This document shows positions 54,674 through 63,965 of a DNA stretch of 64,000 nucleotides, piece by piece (the first letter of the stretch is position 1; each line of letters starts with the position of its first letter). Source of the DNA: Caballeronia sordidicola (lineage in GTDB: Bacteria; Pseudomonadota; Gammaproteobacteria; Burkholderiales; Burkholderiaceae); contig NZ_MTHB01000094.1 of the NCBI RefSeq assembly GCF_002220365.1, forward strand, positions 1 through 64,000, read 5' to 3'. The position numbers and the translations under genes were made by a program. The notes beneath the pieces are model-generated. The model was given only the letters and a program-made list of their open reading frames with translations, made no database searches and was not told the origin of the DNA.

Positions 54674-55615
54674 TCAGGCAGGCCCCATGTGTTTGCGCGC
54701 GCCGCTTAACTTGCGGAAGAAGTAAAGCGTGAAGAGGATGGACACGAGCACCGAGACATAGGCGATGGCGTTGGCGTAACCCATGCGCGAGTCGTCGTAG
54801 GCAATGCGTCCGACCATTGTCCAAAGCAATTCCGTGCGGCCGCCTGGACCGCCGTTCGTCATGATCCGCACGATGTCGTAGGCTCGGCCTACATCGAGAG
54901 AACGGATCGTCATCGAGATATAGATGAACGGCATCAGGTACGGCAGCGTCACGTAGCGGAAGGTCTGCCAAGAGGTGCAGCCATCCACCTTCGATGCTTC
55001 TATCGGATCTTTCGGCAGCGCCATCAAACCCGCCAGCAGGATCACCGCGAAGATGGGCGTCGAATTCCATACCTCGGCCGCGATCAGCGACGCGAGCGCG
55101 GAGTTGGCATTGACGAGAAACGGGAACGCCGACTTCGCGCCGAACAGCGTCTGCATCAGGTTGTTCACAATGCCCGTGCTGTCGTTGAGCATGAACTTGA
55201 ACTGGAAGCCGACAAGCACCGGCGAGAACATCATCGGGAACATCATCACCGTGCGTAATGCGCGCTGACCTTTCGTCACTTGATTGAGCAGCAGCGCCAC
55301 GCCAAGACCCAGCAACAGTTCAAGATTCAGCGCAATGGTGAGGAACAGGATCGTGCGGCCAAACGCGGCCCAGAAGTCGCCATTCGTAAACGCACGTTCG
55401 TAATTACGCCAGCCGATCCAGTGGGAAAGGGTCTCGGGGTCGGTCAAGCGATACGCCGTGAAGCTCGTATAAAACGAGAACAACAGCGGCAGGATCACCA
55501 CGATCCCGACCGCCAGGAACGCGGGCATCAGCAGCTTGATCGGCAGCGGTATGCGTCTGCGCGGTGTGGCCAAGGCAGGCTCGCCGCCGATCGAGTAAGG
55601 CGTGTTGGATTGCAT
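54674..55615 (-). CDS. Carbohydrate ABC transporter permease (MalF type)
   Basis: 313 residues. LPIKLLMPAFLAVGIVVILPLLFSFYTSFTAY is the first span; the EAA loop reads LPKDPIEASKVDGCTSWQTFRYVTLPYLMPF. It starts 12 nt after the binding-protein gene, in the order ATPase, binding protein, MalF, MalG. Confidence 0.92.
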   Translation of the reverse strand: MQSNTPYSIGGEPALATPRRRIPLPIKLLMPAFLAVGIVVILPLLFSFYTSFTAYRLTDPETLSHWIGWRNYERAFTNGDFWAAFGRTILFLTIALNLELLLGLGVALLLNQVTKGQRALRTVMMFPMMFSPVLVGFQFKFMLNDSTGIVNNLMQTLFGAKSAFPFLVNANSALASLIAAEVWNSTPIFAVILLAGLMALPKDPIEASKVDGCTSWQTFRYVTLPYLMPFIYISMTIRSLDVGRAYDIVRIMTNGGPGGRTELLWTMVGRIAYDDSRMGYANAIAYVSVLVSILFTLYFFRKLSGARKHMGPA

Positions 55616-55627
55616 ATTGATCGTCGG

Positions 55628-56962
55628 TTACTGGTTGTCCGCCGCGTCCTGCATAATGTCCGCGACCTTTTTCGCCGCCTTGTCGAGCGCTTGCTGCGAG
55701 GTTTCGTCGCCGATGATCGCCTTCTGCAATTCCGGCCACAGCGCGTTGGAAATCTCATTCCATTGCGCAATGCGCGGCGGGGTGAACGAGTCTTCCTTTG
55801 CGGCCTGACTGAAAGTCGCTACCGCGTCCGCCATGAAATGATCGTCCTTCGCCTTGAACTCCTGCACGATGGCCTGCTGCGCATCGATGCGCGAAGGAAT
55901 CGAGCCGAGGCGCGCTTCGACCATTTGCGAATCCTTGCTCGTCAGGAACTGGATGAAACTCGCTGCCACTTCCGGCCGTGCGCACACTTTCGTGATCGAG
56001 AAGCTATGCGAACCCGACCAGCCCGGCCGCTTGTTGGCCGCACCCAGCGGTGCACGAACCACGCCTACGTTGCCAGCCAGTTTCGATGTTTTAGGGTCGT
56101 TATAGAACGATGCGAAACCCGGCCAATCGAGATCGAGCGCGACCTTGCCCGAGGCAAAGTTGTTGCCAAGATCATCCCAGACATAGCTCGGCACGCCCTT
56201 CGGTACCACGCCCGCTTTGTACAAATTGACGAACCAGTCGAGCGTCTTCACGCCCACCGGCGAATTGAACGTAGGCTGCATCTTTGCATCGAGCAACTGG
56301 CCCCCGTTTGCTACCAGCAGCGAGTAGAACGTGCCTGTCAGCGCTTCGTCCTTGCCCGGGAATTGGGTGCCGTAGAAGTTCGGCGCCTTCGTGAAGAACG
56401 TTGCCTGCTGCGTGTACTCGGCGAACGTCTTCGGGGGCCCGAGGTCCTCGCCGAATTTTTTCTTGTACGCATCGCGATTCGCCGGATCGGCGTAAGCGGT
56501 CTTGTTGTAATAGAGCGCTTCAATATCTGTTGATCGCGGGATCTGGACAAGCTGGCCCTTCACCTCGGACTGCTTCAGCAAGGCGGGCGCGAACGCGGCG
56601 AGATAGCTCGCAGGGAACAAACCCTTGAGGTCACGGAAGATGGGATATTGCGCAGAAAAATTCGTATGATTCGACGACACACAATAGTCGATATGCTGCG
56701 AAGCAATGTCCTGCTTCAACTCGCGATCCAGCTCGAAGTGACTCTTGCGCGAGACGATCTCCACCTTCGCGCCGGTCTCCTTTTCCCACAGCGGAATGCG
56801 GGTGTACAGCGCTTCATATTGCACGCCGCCGATCAGCTTGACGCGCAACGTATAGCCCTTGTATTCGTTGTCGGCGCGTGCCGCGGTCGTGGCAACCAGA
56901 CCCGCCAAAGCCAGTACCGACACGGTGATCTTGAGGCCGGTTTTTATCGAATCCCTAACCAT
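55628..56962 (-). CDS. Sugar ABC transporter substrate-binding protein (CUT1, MalE type)
   Basis: 444 residues with a signal peptide (GLKITVSVLALAGLVATTAARA, cut near residue 30). The extracellular solute-binding family 1 pattern is seen in YTRIPLWEKETGAKVEIV, the hinge region GQLVQIPRSTDIEALYYNKTAY, FASGKVALDLDWPGFASFY and a Trp-rich ligand region (RPGWSGSHSFSI). It probably binds a mono- or oligosaccharide in the periplasm. Confidence 0.92.
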   Translation of the reverse strand: MVRDSIKTGLKITVSVLALAGLVATTAARADNEYKGYTLRVKLIGGVQYEALYTRIPLWEKETGAKVEIVSRKSHFELDRELKQDIASQHIDYCVSSNHTNFSAQYPIFRDLKGLFPASYLAAFAPALLKQSEVKGQLVQIPRSTDIEALYYNKTAYADPANRDAYKKKFGEDLGPPKTFAEYTQQATFFTKAPNFYGTQFPGKDEALTGTFYSLLVANGGQLLDAKMQPTFNSPVGVKTLDWFVNLYKAGVVPKGVPSYVWDDLGNNFASGKVALDLDWPGFASFYNDPKTSKLAGNVGVVRAPLGAANKRPGWSGSHSFSITKVCARPEVAASFIQFLTSKDSQMVEARLGSIPSRIDAQQAIVQEFKAKDDHFMADAVATFSQAAKEDSFTPPRIAQWNEISNALWPELQKAIIGDETSQQALDKAAKKVADIMQDAADNQ

Positions 56963-57033
56963 GATGATTCATCTCCTTTGTTATGTGCCGCGACGTCGAG
57001 CGGTACGGCTTGCGTGTGATTGTTTCCAGCTTT

Positions 57034-58113
57034 CTAGCGCAGCCGGCGACTGGTGCTGGTATCGAAGACAAGGGTGTTCTCAAGCTCGGCATCAAGGCGG
57101 ATACCCTGCTCCGGGCGCACCAACAAACGGCCGTTCACGATGACGCAGCAGCGCTGTCCCGCGACGGTGCCGAATAACTCGGTCGAGGCCCCCGTTGGTT
57201 CGACTACATCGACGTTGAATGGAATGCCGCCCGTCTGCGCCACCACAAGATGCTCGGGCCGCACGCCAACCGTTACCTCTTGCCCGTCTTTAGCGTTGAC
57301 GACAGGCACTTGTATCGAGAAGTCGCCAATGCGCACCCGCGCGCCATCGTTTTGCAACTCGTAGCGGCCGGCAAAGAGGTTCATGGAAGGCGAGCCGATA
57401 AAGCTTGCGACAAACAGGTTGTCGGGGTCGTCGTAGAGTTCCAGCGGCGCGCCAATCTGCTCGATCGCGCCAGCGTTCAGCACGACGATGCGGTCCGCCA
57501 TCGTCATTGCTTCAATCTGATCGTGCGTCACGTAGACCGTCGTTGCACGCAAGCGTTGATGCAGCGCCTTGATTTCCGCGCGCATTTGAACGCGTAGCTT
57601 CGCGTCGAGGTTCGACAATGGTTCGTCGAAGAGGAACACCTTCGGGTCACGCACGATCGCGCGCCCCATTGCCACGCGTTGACGCTGGCCGCCGGACAAG
57701 TGGCGCGGGTATCGGCCGAGCAGGTCCTGAAGCCCGAGAATGGTTGCCGCCTGATTCGCACGTGCCGCGATCTCATCGGGCTTCAGGTCGCGCAGCTTCA
57801 GCGCGAACGTGAGGTTCTCGAGCACGCTCATATGCGGATACAGCGCGTAGTTCTGGAACACCATGGCGATGTCCCGGTCCTTCGGCGGCAAGTCGTTGAC
57901 CACGCGGCCGTCGATCAGAATCCGTCCATGCGTCACGCCTTCCAGTCCCGCCAGCGCACGCAGCAAAGTCGACTTGCCGCACCCGCTCGGTCCCACGAGC
58001 ACGAGAAACTCGCCGTCCGCCACAGTCAGGTCGATCTGCTTCAACACCTGTACGGCGCCGAACGACTTCTGCACCTGTTTGAATGCCACTTCAGCCATCA
58101 GCGTCGTCTCCAT
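57034..58113 (-). CDS. Sugar ABC transporter ATP-binding protein (UgpC/MalK type)
   Basis: 359 residues from the ATG at 58113; an ATG at 58098 (MAEVAFKQV) with GGAGA before it is equally good. Walker A GPSGCGKS, Q-loop QNYALYPHMSV, signature LSGGQRQRVAMGRAI, Walker B VFLFDEPLSNLDAKLR, then a C-terminal OB-like regulatory domain (EVTVGVRPEHLVV) as in MalK/UgpC. First gene of the six-gene operon, divergent from IclR. Confidence 0.93.
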   Translation of the reverse strand: METTLMAEVAFKQVQKSFGAVQVLKQIDLTVADGEFLVLVGPSGCGKSTLLRALAGLEGVTHGRILIDGRVVNDLPPKDRDIAMVFQNYALYPHMSVLENLTFALKLRDLKPDEIAARANQAATILGLQDLLGRYPRHLSGGQRQRVAMGRAIVRDPKVFLFDEPLSNLDAKLRVQMRAEIKALHQRLRATTVYVTHDQIEAMTMADRIVVLNAGAIEQIGAPLELYDDPDNLFVASFIGSPSMNLFAGRYELQNDGARVRIGDFSIQVPVVNAKDGQEVTVGVRPEHLVVAQTGGIPFNVDVVEPTGASTELFGTVAGQRCCVIVNGRLLVRPEQGIRLDAELENTLVFDTSTSRRLR

Positions 58114-58378
58114 GCGACTCACTCCGCGTTGCGGATCTCGTGTCTCGCGCGTCTTGCGGACCCCTTTTCCATCGATGCAAATCATTTTAAAGATAAAACG
58201 CTATTTCATACATGAATTTTCATTGGTGTTTTCCCGATGACCGCATGCCCCGGTTTTCCTGCAACGATGGCGTCTAACGCAACGGTTCGACGATCTACAA
58301 TCACGCCATGCGATTGCCGGATCTCGTTACGTTGAGACCGGTTGAAGACGGACATCTGGCTTGGGGCAAGGAGAGATT

Positions 58379-59170
58379 TTGGACAACACGCGATACTCAG
58401 CGCCGGCGCTCGAAAAGGGGCTGGACATCATCGAACTGCTGGCGAGTCATCCGGAGGGCTTGTCGCTGGCTGACTTGGGGAAGACACTCGGACGCACGAC
58501 CGCAGAGATTTTTCGCATGGTCGTCACATTGGAGACGCGCGGATATCTGCTGGCGATAGGTGACCGGTACGTGTTGTCGTTGTTGCTGTTCCAGCTTGCC
58601 CATCGTCATCAGCCGGTGCGCTCGCTGGTGACCACGGCGCTGCCGTTGATGACGCAACTGGCCAACGACGTCAAGCAGTCGTTCCACCTGTGCGTGTATC
58701 AGGACGGGCGCGTGTTGATTGTCGCGGGGGTGGAGAGTCCGGAACGCTGGGGCTTTTCGTTGAAGGTGGGCACGCTGATCGGCATGACCGATACCGCTTC
58801 GGGACAAGTGCTGATGGCGTTCCAGGAAGAACTGGAACGCAAGCGGATGCTTAAGCTGCACGTCCCCGTTGATGGTGAACTTCCGGTCGATGCGAAACAG
58901 CTTGCTGCGGATCTGACGCGGATCAAGGAACGTGGACATGCGCGCATGCCTAGCCGCCAGGTCAAGGGGGTCAAGAATCTCGCTTACCCAGTGTTTGGAC
59001 GAAACGGACACGCCATTGCTTCGTTGACCACGCCGTTCATCGAACGGATTGATCAAGCCCCGGTCCCTGCCATGAACGAGGTGGGGGACAGGATGAGAAC
59101 AGCAGCGCAAACGCTGACCGAGCTAATGGGGTTGAATGTGTATTGGGAGCCTGGTGCTGGTGCGGGTTGA
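58379..59170 (+). CDS. IclR family transcriptional regulator
   Basis: 263 residues. Start codon TTG at 58379 with AAGGAG 5 nt before it; an earlier TTG at 58361 contains that ribosome site and is rejected. Winged helix: ALEKGLDIIELLASHPEGLSLADLGKTLGRTTAEIFRMVVTLETRGYL. Effector domain with SPERWGFSLKVGTLIGMTDTASGQVLMAF and NLAYPVFGRNGHAIASLTTPF. It is divergent from the CUT1 sugar operon and likely its repressor. Confidence 0.92.
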   Translation: MDNTRYSAPALEKGLDIIELLASHPEGLSLADLGKTLGRTTAEIFRMVVTLETRGYLLAIGDRYVLSLLLFQLAHRHQPVRSLVTTALPLMTQLANDVKQSFHLCVYQDGRVLIVAGVESPERWGFSLKVGTLIGMTDTASGQVLMAFQEELERKRMLKLHVPVDGELPVDAKQLAADLTRIKERGHARMPSRQVKGVKNLAYPVFGRNGHAIASLTTPFIERIDQAPVPAMNEVGDRMRTAAQTLTELMGLNVYWEPGAGAG

Positions 59171-59208
59171 AGCACGTCCCGCTGCTTTGCCACGTCGCTG
59201 CTTCAAGA

Positions 59209-59388
59209 ATGAAGGAAAAAGCAGTCCATTTGCCTGAAGGATCAATGCATGCGGTGCCTCGCGGCGTTCTGCACAATCCGGTAGCGGAAGAAGAATGCTG
59301 GATCGCATTGATCGAGCCGGTGACGTCCAAACATACCGGCAATGTAGAAAGCCTGCTGACGAAATCGCTTGCACAGCAACTCGCCTGA
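59209..59388 (+). pseudogene. C-terminal remnant of a cupin-domain protein
   Basis: The frame reads VHLPEGSMHAVPRGVLHNPV, then AEEECWIALIEPVTSKHTGNV, which is the second half of a small cupin of the kind that normally has about 115 residues. The N-terminal strands and the first metal-binding His/Glu motif are missing; only the PxGxxH part (PRGVLH) remains. The upstream bases overlap the IclR 3' end, so the missing part was lost. A functional start is unlikely. Confidence 0.6.
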
Positions 59389-59908
59389 TTGGATTAACCT
59401 GATTAAATCAACCCTCAATAAGCTGATTTATAACCAAGCGTCCCGGCGGCTTTCCTTAAGGGTAAAAGCGCAGCGAGTCCGACGACCAGGCGTCTCGCCA
59501 CGCCCAGTCGCCGGCACGCCACCTCTCCCCTCGTTAACTATTTAATTCGCTTCGTTTCATCTACCGCTTCTTACCCGCTTCTTAATCGCTCCTTACCTCT
59601 TACCGGTTGAACGCCCCCGTTATTCCATCCCCGTCACGTTTTTTCACCGGCTGCCTCGTGCTGAACTTCAGTGTCAGCTTGCCCCCGTCCGATCCTTTGG
59701 AGTCCCGATAGCGGCAGCGCAAACGTTTGTACGCGGCACGGCTATTTGTTTTATTTGCTTGGAGTAGCTTAGGACTTCTTTGCTCGAATCGTTAGGCTCA
59801 TTTAGCCACGAGATTTCGTGACGCGCATCCCTACTAAAGCAGGCATACAAATGTGCGTACGCGCGCTCGAGGGAGTCGCGCCCGAACCGGTCCAAGCAGA
59901 GCGGCGCA
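59389..59908. other. Intergenic stretch without a recognisable gene
   Basis: About 520 bp between the cupin remnant and the DedA-rhodanese gene. A 73-codon minus-strand frame at 59674-59895 has no motif or ribosome site that I recognise. I see no clear terminator or repeat. Confidence 0.45.
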
Positions 59909-60883
59909 CTAGAACCGCGCCATAGATGCCGCGAACAAATTCAACTCGGGCGGCAGCGGCTCAACCGCATAACCACGGCGTACCCACTCGTCCAGGCCGC
60001 CGGATAAAACGCGAACGTTCACGACGTGTTTCCCGAGCAACTGCTTGCGAATCTTCCTGACAGTCGCATCGTTGGGATACATGCTGTACACAACAATGTT
60101 GCTCGCCGAAAGATTCGCATCCATGGTGTCGAGCGATTCGACATCGAGCAGCAATGCCCCCGGGATTCGATACGACTCGTCGCGCCGGACCGAGACCGGA
60201 CGCGCATCGAGAATCAAAGGCGGCGAACTGGACCGCATCATCCGGTAGAGCCGCTCGGGCGAGACAATCCTGCGGCTCAGCCATTTCCTGAAACGCCAGC
60301 GCAGGAGGTACCGATATGCCAGATACACGACCGCGGCGGTGAACAGGACGTCGAGTATCGATCCCCCGTGGGGTCTGAGCACACTCAGCAACAACCCAAG
60401 TTGCCGCTCGAACAACGCGCCACCCAGCAACCAGAACGCAGCCCAGGCCACCGTGCCCAACGCATCCCATGCTACAAAAACAACCGGCGCGATCTGCGTG
60501 GTGCCCATCAGCGGCGGCGTAATGAGCGCAAGGCCTGGAACAAACTTCGACACCGCCACGATCGCCACGCCAAAACGTTCGAACAACGCACGCGTGGTAC
60601 GCACGCTTGCATCGAGCGATAACGAGATACGCCCGAGAAAATCGGTCAGGCGACGCCCATAGATACGCCCCGCAGAAAACCACACACCGTCCCCGAGCAA
60701 CGCGGCGACTACCGCAGCACACAGCACGTGGGAGAAAACCAGGTTCCCGCCGGCGATCGCGGAGCCGGCAAAGACAAGCACGGGGATAGCCGGCAGCGGT
60801 ACACCCAGCCGCGTGGCCAGCACATTGGCGAAGACTGCCGCGCTTCCCCAGTTCTCAATTGCCGAGGGTGGAATTTGTATCAA
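59909..60883 (-). CDS. DedA-family membrane protein fused to a degenerate rhodanese domain
   Basis: 324 residues. Residues 1-195 are a DedA/VTT membrane domain (PLPAIPVLVFAGSAIAGGNL, FGVAIVAVSKFVPGLALITPPLMG with the key Arg position replaced by Lys). Residues 205-310 are a rhodanese-like domain (LILDARPVSVRRDESYRIPGALLL...VLSGGLDEWVRRGYAVEPL). In such fusions the active loop usually reads YCACPNE; here it is YSMYPND, so the Cys positions 267 and 269 are Ser and Tyr, and sulfur transfer is not expected. DedA proteins help lipid-carrier transport and envelope homeostasis. Confidence 0.88.
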   Translation of the reverse strand: MIQIPPSAIENWGSAAVFANVLATRLGVPLPAIPVLVFAGSAIAGGNLVFSHVLCAAVVAALLGDGVWFSAGRIYGRRLTDFLGRISLSLDASVRTTRALFERFGVAIVAVSKFVPGLALITPPLMGTTQIAPVVFVAWDALGTVAWAAFWLLGGALFERQLGLLLSVLRPHGGSILDVLFTAAVVYLAYRYLLRWRFRKWLSRRIVSPERLYRMMRSSSPPLILDARPVSVRRDESYRIPGALLLDVESLDTMDANLSASNIVVYSMYPNDATVRKIRKQLLGKHVVNVRVLSGGLDEWVRRGYAVEPLPPELNLFAASMARF

Positions 60884-60976
60884 GTACCCGCCTCCTGAAG
60901 CATTCGGTATCGTCTAGCCGCCGCTTCATTTCATAGTGCGTTCAAAGTTCATCGTTTCATGAGTGCCGGATCGACG

Positions 60977-62986
60977 TCATTGCCCCTCGGATTCCACCAG
61001 CGTCACCGGAATGCCCCCGCAGCCCGCGCTTCTCGCCACTTCCAGGCCCCGCCACGGCGACACCTCCCCACTGGCTGCAATCATCGGCTCGATTCGCTTG
61101 TCCGGACGCAACACGTTGAACGGCCATGACGGCCGCAGCAACCGCTCGTGGACGAGCGAGCCGAGCCAGATAGGTGTGGGCAACAGCGCGCCCCGATGCG
61201 ACACCGCATACTGCGTCGGCCAGAATCGCAAGACATCGCGTTCGTCCGCGCTCATGTGAGCGCGCGTAAATACCAGCACCGATGGTTCGCCATTGTTCAA
61301 CCTCGGCAACACGGGAAGCGCCGTAGCCGCCACATCCGGGGAAACGAGAGACAAGATGCTATGCGCTGATAAACGCGACCCTTCGGTCCACCCCCGGCGC
61401 TCCAATTGAGCCCTGATCTCCCCCGCTGTTGCTGTCCATTGAATGGTGATGGGTTCGAGCCGGTCACCGTCCATGCTTGACCGATAGCAAGAAAAGGTCC
61501 GCCACACGGTATCTGTCCATTCCAACGGCGTCACCACGATAGCCGGCGGGGTCGGTTCGACCGCCATCGCGTCAAGGCTCGTCCGGAACTGCAACGCGAC
61601 GCTCACGCATACAACCACGAGGACGGTGACCGGCATCATGGCCCGAGGTGCCGGTTTCGCGGGGTATCGCCACACGGCGGTAAGCGCAACGAGAAAGACC
61701 CAGGTAGCGGCGAGTGCGGCGCCGCCGATGGCATCGGAGAAAGTGAAGTGGCCGAAATACAGTCCCGAGAAAGCGACCGAAACCAGCACGGCGATAGTCG
61801 CCATCGCGACGAATACCCTCGTCACCGCCCCCACCCGGCGCGCCAGCAAGAACGAGAGGAAGCCGTAGATCACCACACTGGCAGCGACGTGATTGCTCGG
61901 GAACGCGCGCAAGCTGGACGCCACCGCGCCCGGAAGCGGGCGCTGGATCGTGATCTGGATTGCCAGGATCAACAGCTGGGAAAACACGACAGCGGTCAGC
62001 CAGTACGCAACCGTGCGCCAGCGGCGTTCAACCGCCATCCATAGGACGACCAGCACCGTGAGGGCGCCGAGTGTCGGCACGCTGCCCAGCGTGCCGAGCA
62101 CAGCCAGGACTGCGTCGCCCCATGACGATCGGTATGACTGCAGGAAGCGATAAACCGACACATCGACTTGGACCAGCGGGTCGCCGTGCGAGACGCCGTG
62201 CAGCGTGGAAAAAAACACGGTGGCTGACGCGAGCAGCAGCACGGAGATCACGGCAATAAGCGCAGCCGCCTGATGCTTGGGGTCAAGGATACCGAGCACT
62301 GCCCGGCCAATTGCGCCAGGGTGATGACGCGCCCAACGTAGCAGATTTCGACGCGAGGAGTCCGTCCATGCCCGTGCGTGCGACACGACAAGGCTTGTCA
62401 GCCTGAACGTCAGCCAGGTCGCGGCAACGAGGATGGCGAGCACGGCGACGAGCCGGAAGGACACGGCGCCCGCCAGTTCGATCGATGCCCCGAAGACAAC
62501 CCCCGGAAGGATATGCACGGGCGCCCAGACGAGCGCCGAGATGATGTTGATGACCAGGAATCGCACCGGCCGCATTCCCATCATGCCCGCCACGACGGGA
62601 ACGACCGCGCGCAGCGGTGCAATAAAGCGCGCGAAGATCACGCTTTTTGCCCCGTGCGCCTCGAAGTAGCGCTGCCCCGCCGTCAGCATGCCGGGATGCG
62701 TGCGGAACGGCCACAACTTCGCGATGGTTTCCTTGTGGCTGCAGCCGAACCAGTAGCTTGCGGCATCGCCTGCCACAGCCCCGGTGAGGGCGCAGGCGAA
62801 GACCCAGCCGAGATTCAGCGAACCGGTGCCGACCAGCGCGCCTGCCACGAACATGGCGGTGCTGCCCGGAACAAACGTGCCGATAAACGCAATGGATTCA
62901 AAAAACGCTGCAAGCAAAACGACCGTGAGAGCCCATGCAGGATGCCCCGAAAGCAGATGCAGCAATTTGAAGTAGGCATGCTCCAT
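60977..62986 (-). CDS. DedA-PAP2-LssY_C three-domain membrane protein
   Basis: 669 residues. Residues 1-200: DedA/VTT domain (AFFESIAFIGTFVPGSTAMFVAGALVG; FFARFIAPLRAVVPVVAGMMGM-like loop). About 235-465: PAP2 phosphatase domain with IQRPLPGA, FPSNHVAAS and SGLYFGHFTFSDAIGG; the usual Arg of the SR motif is Gly and the spacing is one residue short. About 475-669: an LssY C-terminal-like domain (RRGWTEGSRLS, LNNGEPSVLVFTRAHMSADERDVLRFW). Such fusions probably act on undecaprenyl- or phospholipid phosphates at the inner membrane. It follows the same strand as the DedA-rhodanese gene, 93 bp upstream of it. Confidence 0.88.
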   Translation of the reverse strand: MEHAYFKLLHLLSGHPAWALTVVLLAAFFESIAFIGTFVPGSTAMFVAGALVGTGSLNLGWVFACALTGAVAGDAASYWFGCSHKETIAKLWPFRTHPGMLTAGQRYFEAHGAKSVIFARFIAPLRAVVPVVAGMMGMRPVRFLVINIISALVWAPVHILPGVVFGASIELAGAVSFRLVAVLAILVAATWLTFRLTSLVVSHARAWTDSSRRNLLRWARHHPGAIGRAVLGILDPKHQAAALIAVISVLLLASATVFFSTLHGVSHGDPLVQVDVSVYRFLQSYRSSWGDAVLAVLGTLGSVPTLGALTVLVVLWMAVERRWRTVAYWLTAVVFSQLLILAIQITIQRPLPGAVASSLRAFPSNHVAASVVIYGFLSFLLARRVGAVTRVFVAMATIAVLVSVAFSGLYFGHFTFSDAIGGAALAATWVFLVALTAVWRYPAKPAPRAMMPVTVLVVVCVSVALQFRTSLDAMAVEPTPPAIVVTPLEWTDTVWRTFSCYRSSMDGDRLEPITIQWTATAGEIRAQLERRGWTEGSRLSAHSILSLVSPDVAATALPVLPRLNNGEPSVLVFTRAHMSADERDVLRFWPTQYAVSHRGALLPTPIWLGSLVHERLLRPSWPFNVLRPDKRIEPMIAASGEVSPWRGLEVARSAGCGGIPVTLVESEGQ

Positions 62987-63356
62987 CGGCGTCTCCGGAC
63001 CGTTCTTTCCTTTCAGCTGATTTTAAGACTGTTCCCGCGAGGCTAGAAGCAATGTTAAATCTCGCTGTACCGCCTGCATGGCGGGGGTTTGAATGGCGAG
63101 TATGTTCCTGCGAAGCTGTTATTGCGCCGATCCCGTTCGCCCGCCTTCTCTGACTCGGAGCGCGTGACATAGGGACGACCGCGCCCTGGGTCATGGTGGT
63201 CCAGCCTCCCTGACGCGTGAAAGGCGCCGACCGGGCTACGACCGGGCCGGACGCATGCCAACGCATCACCGTTTAAGCTTTAAGGTGAGTTTCGAGAACC
63301 CTGACGGCTTTGATCAAGAGAAGGTAGCAAGACTGCGACCTGCCATGCGCGAGCGC
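62987..63356. other. Intergenic stretch without a recognisable gene
   Basis: About 370 bp between the J-domain gene and the DedA-PAP2 gene. Open frames here lack motifs. It must hold the promoter of the DedA-PAP2 gene, but I cannot place it with confidence. Confidence 0.4.
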
Positions 63357-63965
63357 TCACGAGCGCAGCACGTTCCAGAAGGGCAACCAGATATCGGAAA
63401 ACGACCGCACCCGATCCGCAGGTGCCGGGTCCTCTTCTTGCTGTCTATGTTCTTGCTGCATAGTGTGCGTATCGGGAGAGGCCTTCTCTGGCTCGGCCGA
63501 TTCAGCCTCGGCCTGTCTGGACGCGTGCAGCGCCAGGGCGCTATCGGCGATACGACACGCAAGGTCGTCGCTGCACTCATGGGCCAGCAACACGCCACGG
63601 ACGACGTCGCGGTTATAGCCCTGCGTCGCGAAGCGCATCGCGAGCGCGACGCGGCCGGCGTATTGCGCTTCCTGCGCGGCACGCAACGCTGCCTCGCGTT
63701 CAGCTTGCTCCTGTTCCTCACGCAGCCGCTGCGCTTCCTGCCGCCTCATTTCCTCAGCAAAAACGGAATCGTAGACCTGCCTTTGCGCGGGATCGGACAG
63801 AATTGCGTAAGCATGTCGAATGTCGAGAAAAGCGGCTCGTGCAGCATGCTCCTGACCGACATTGCGATCCGGATGCCAACGCATGACCGCCTTCCGGTAA
63901 GCCCGTTTTATCTCTTCGGCCGTCGCATTTTCCAGGACGGACAAGGTGTCATACAAGGTTGTCAT
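63357..63965 (-). CDS. J-domain protein (DnaJ-like co-chaperone)
   Basis: 202 residues. The N-terminal J domain (1-70) has TLYDTLSVLENATAEEIKRAYRKAVMRWHPDRN with the HPD motif at 31-33 that stimulates Hsp70 ATPase. A charged helical stretch follows (80-105, rich in Glu, Gln, Arg), then an Ala-rich helical part and an acidic Gln/Glu-rich tail. The Gly/Phe and zinc-finger parts of DnaJ are absent, so it is a type III J protein with a specific, unknown client. It is monocistronic. Confidence 0.88.
   Translation of the reverse strand: MTTLYDTLSVLENATAEEIKRAYRKAVMRWHPDRNVGQEHAARAAFLDIRHAYAILSDPAQRQVYDSVFAEEMRRQEAQRLREEQEQAEREAALRAAQEAQYAGRVALAMRFATQGYNRDVVRGVLLAHECSDDLACRIADSALALHASRQAEAESAEPEKASPDTHTMQQEHRQQEEDPAPADRVRSFSDIWLPFWNVLRS

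Noticed and set aside
55280-56533. A 417-codon plus-strand open frame opposite the MalE/MalF-type genes
   Set aside because: Arg/His-rich translation with no fold signs; antisense to well-supported transport genes.
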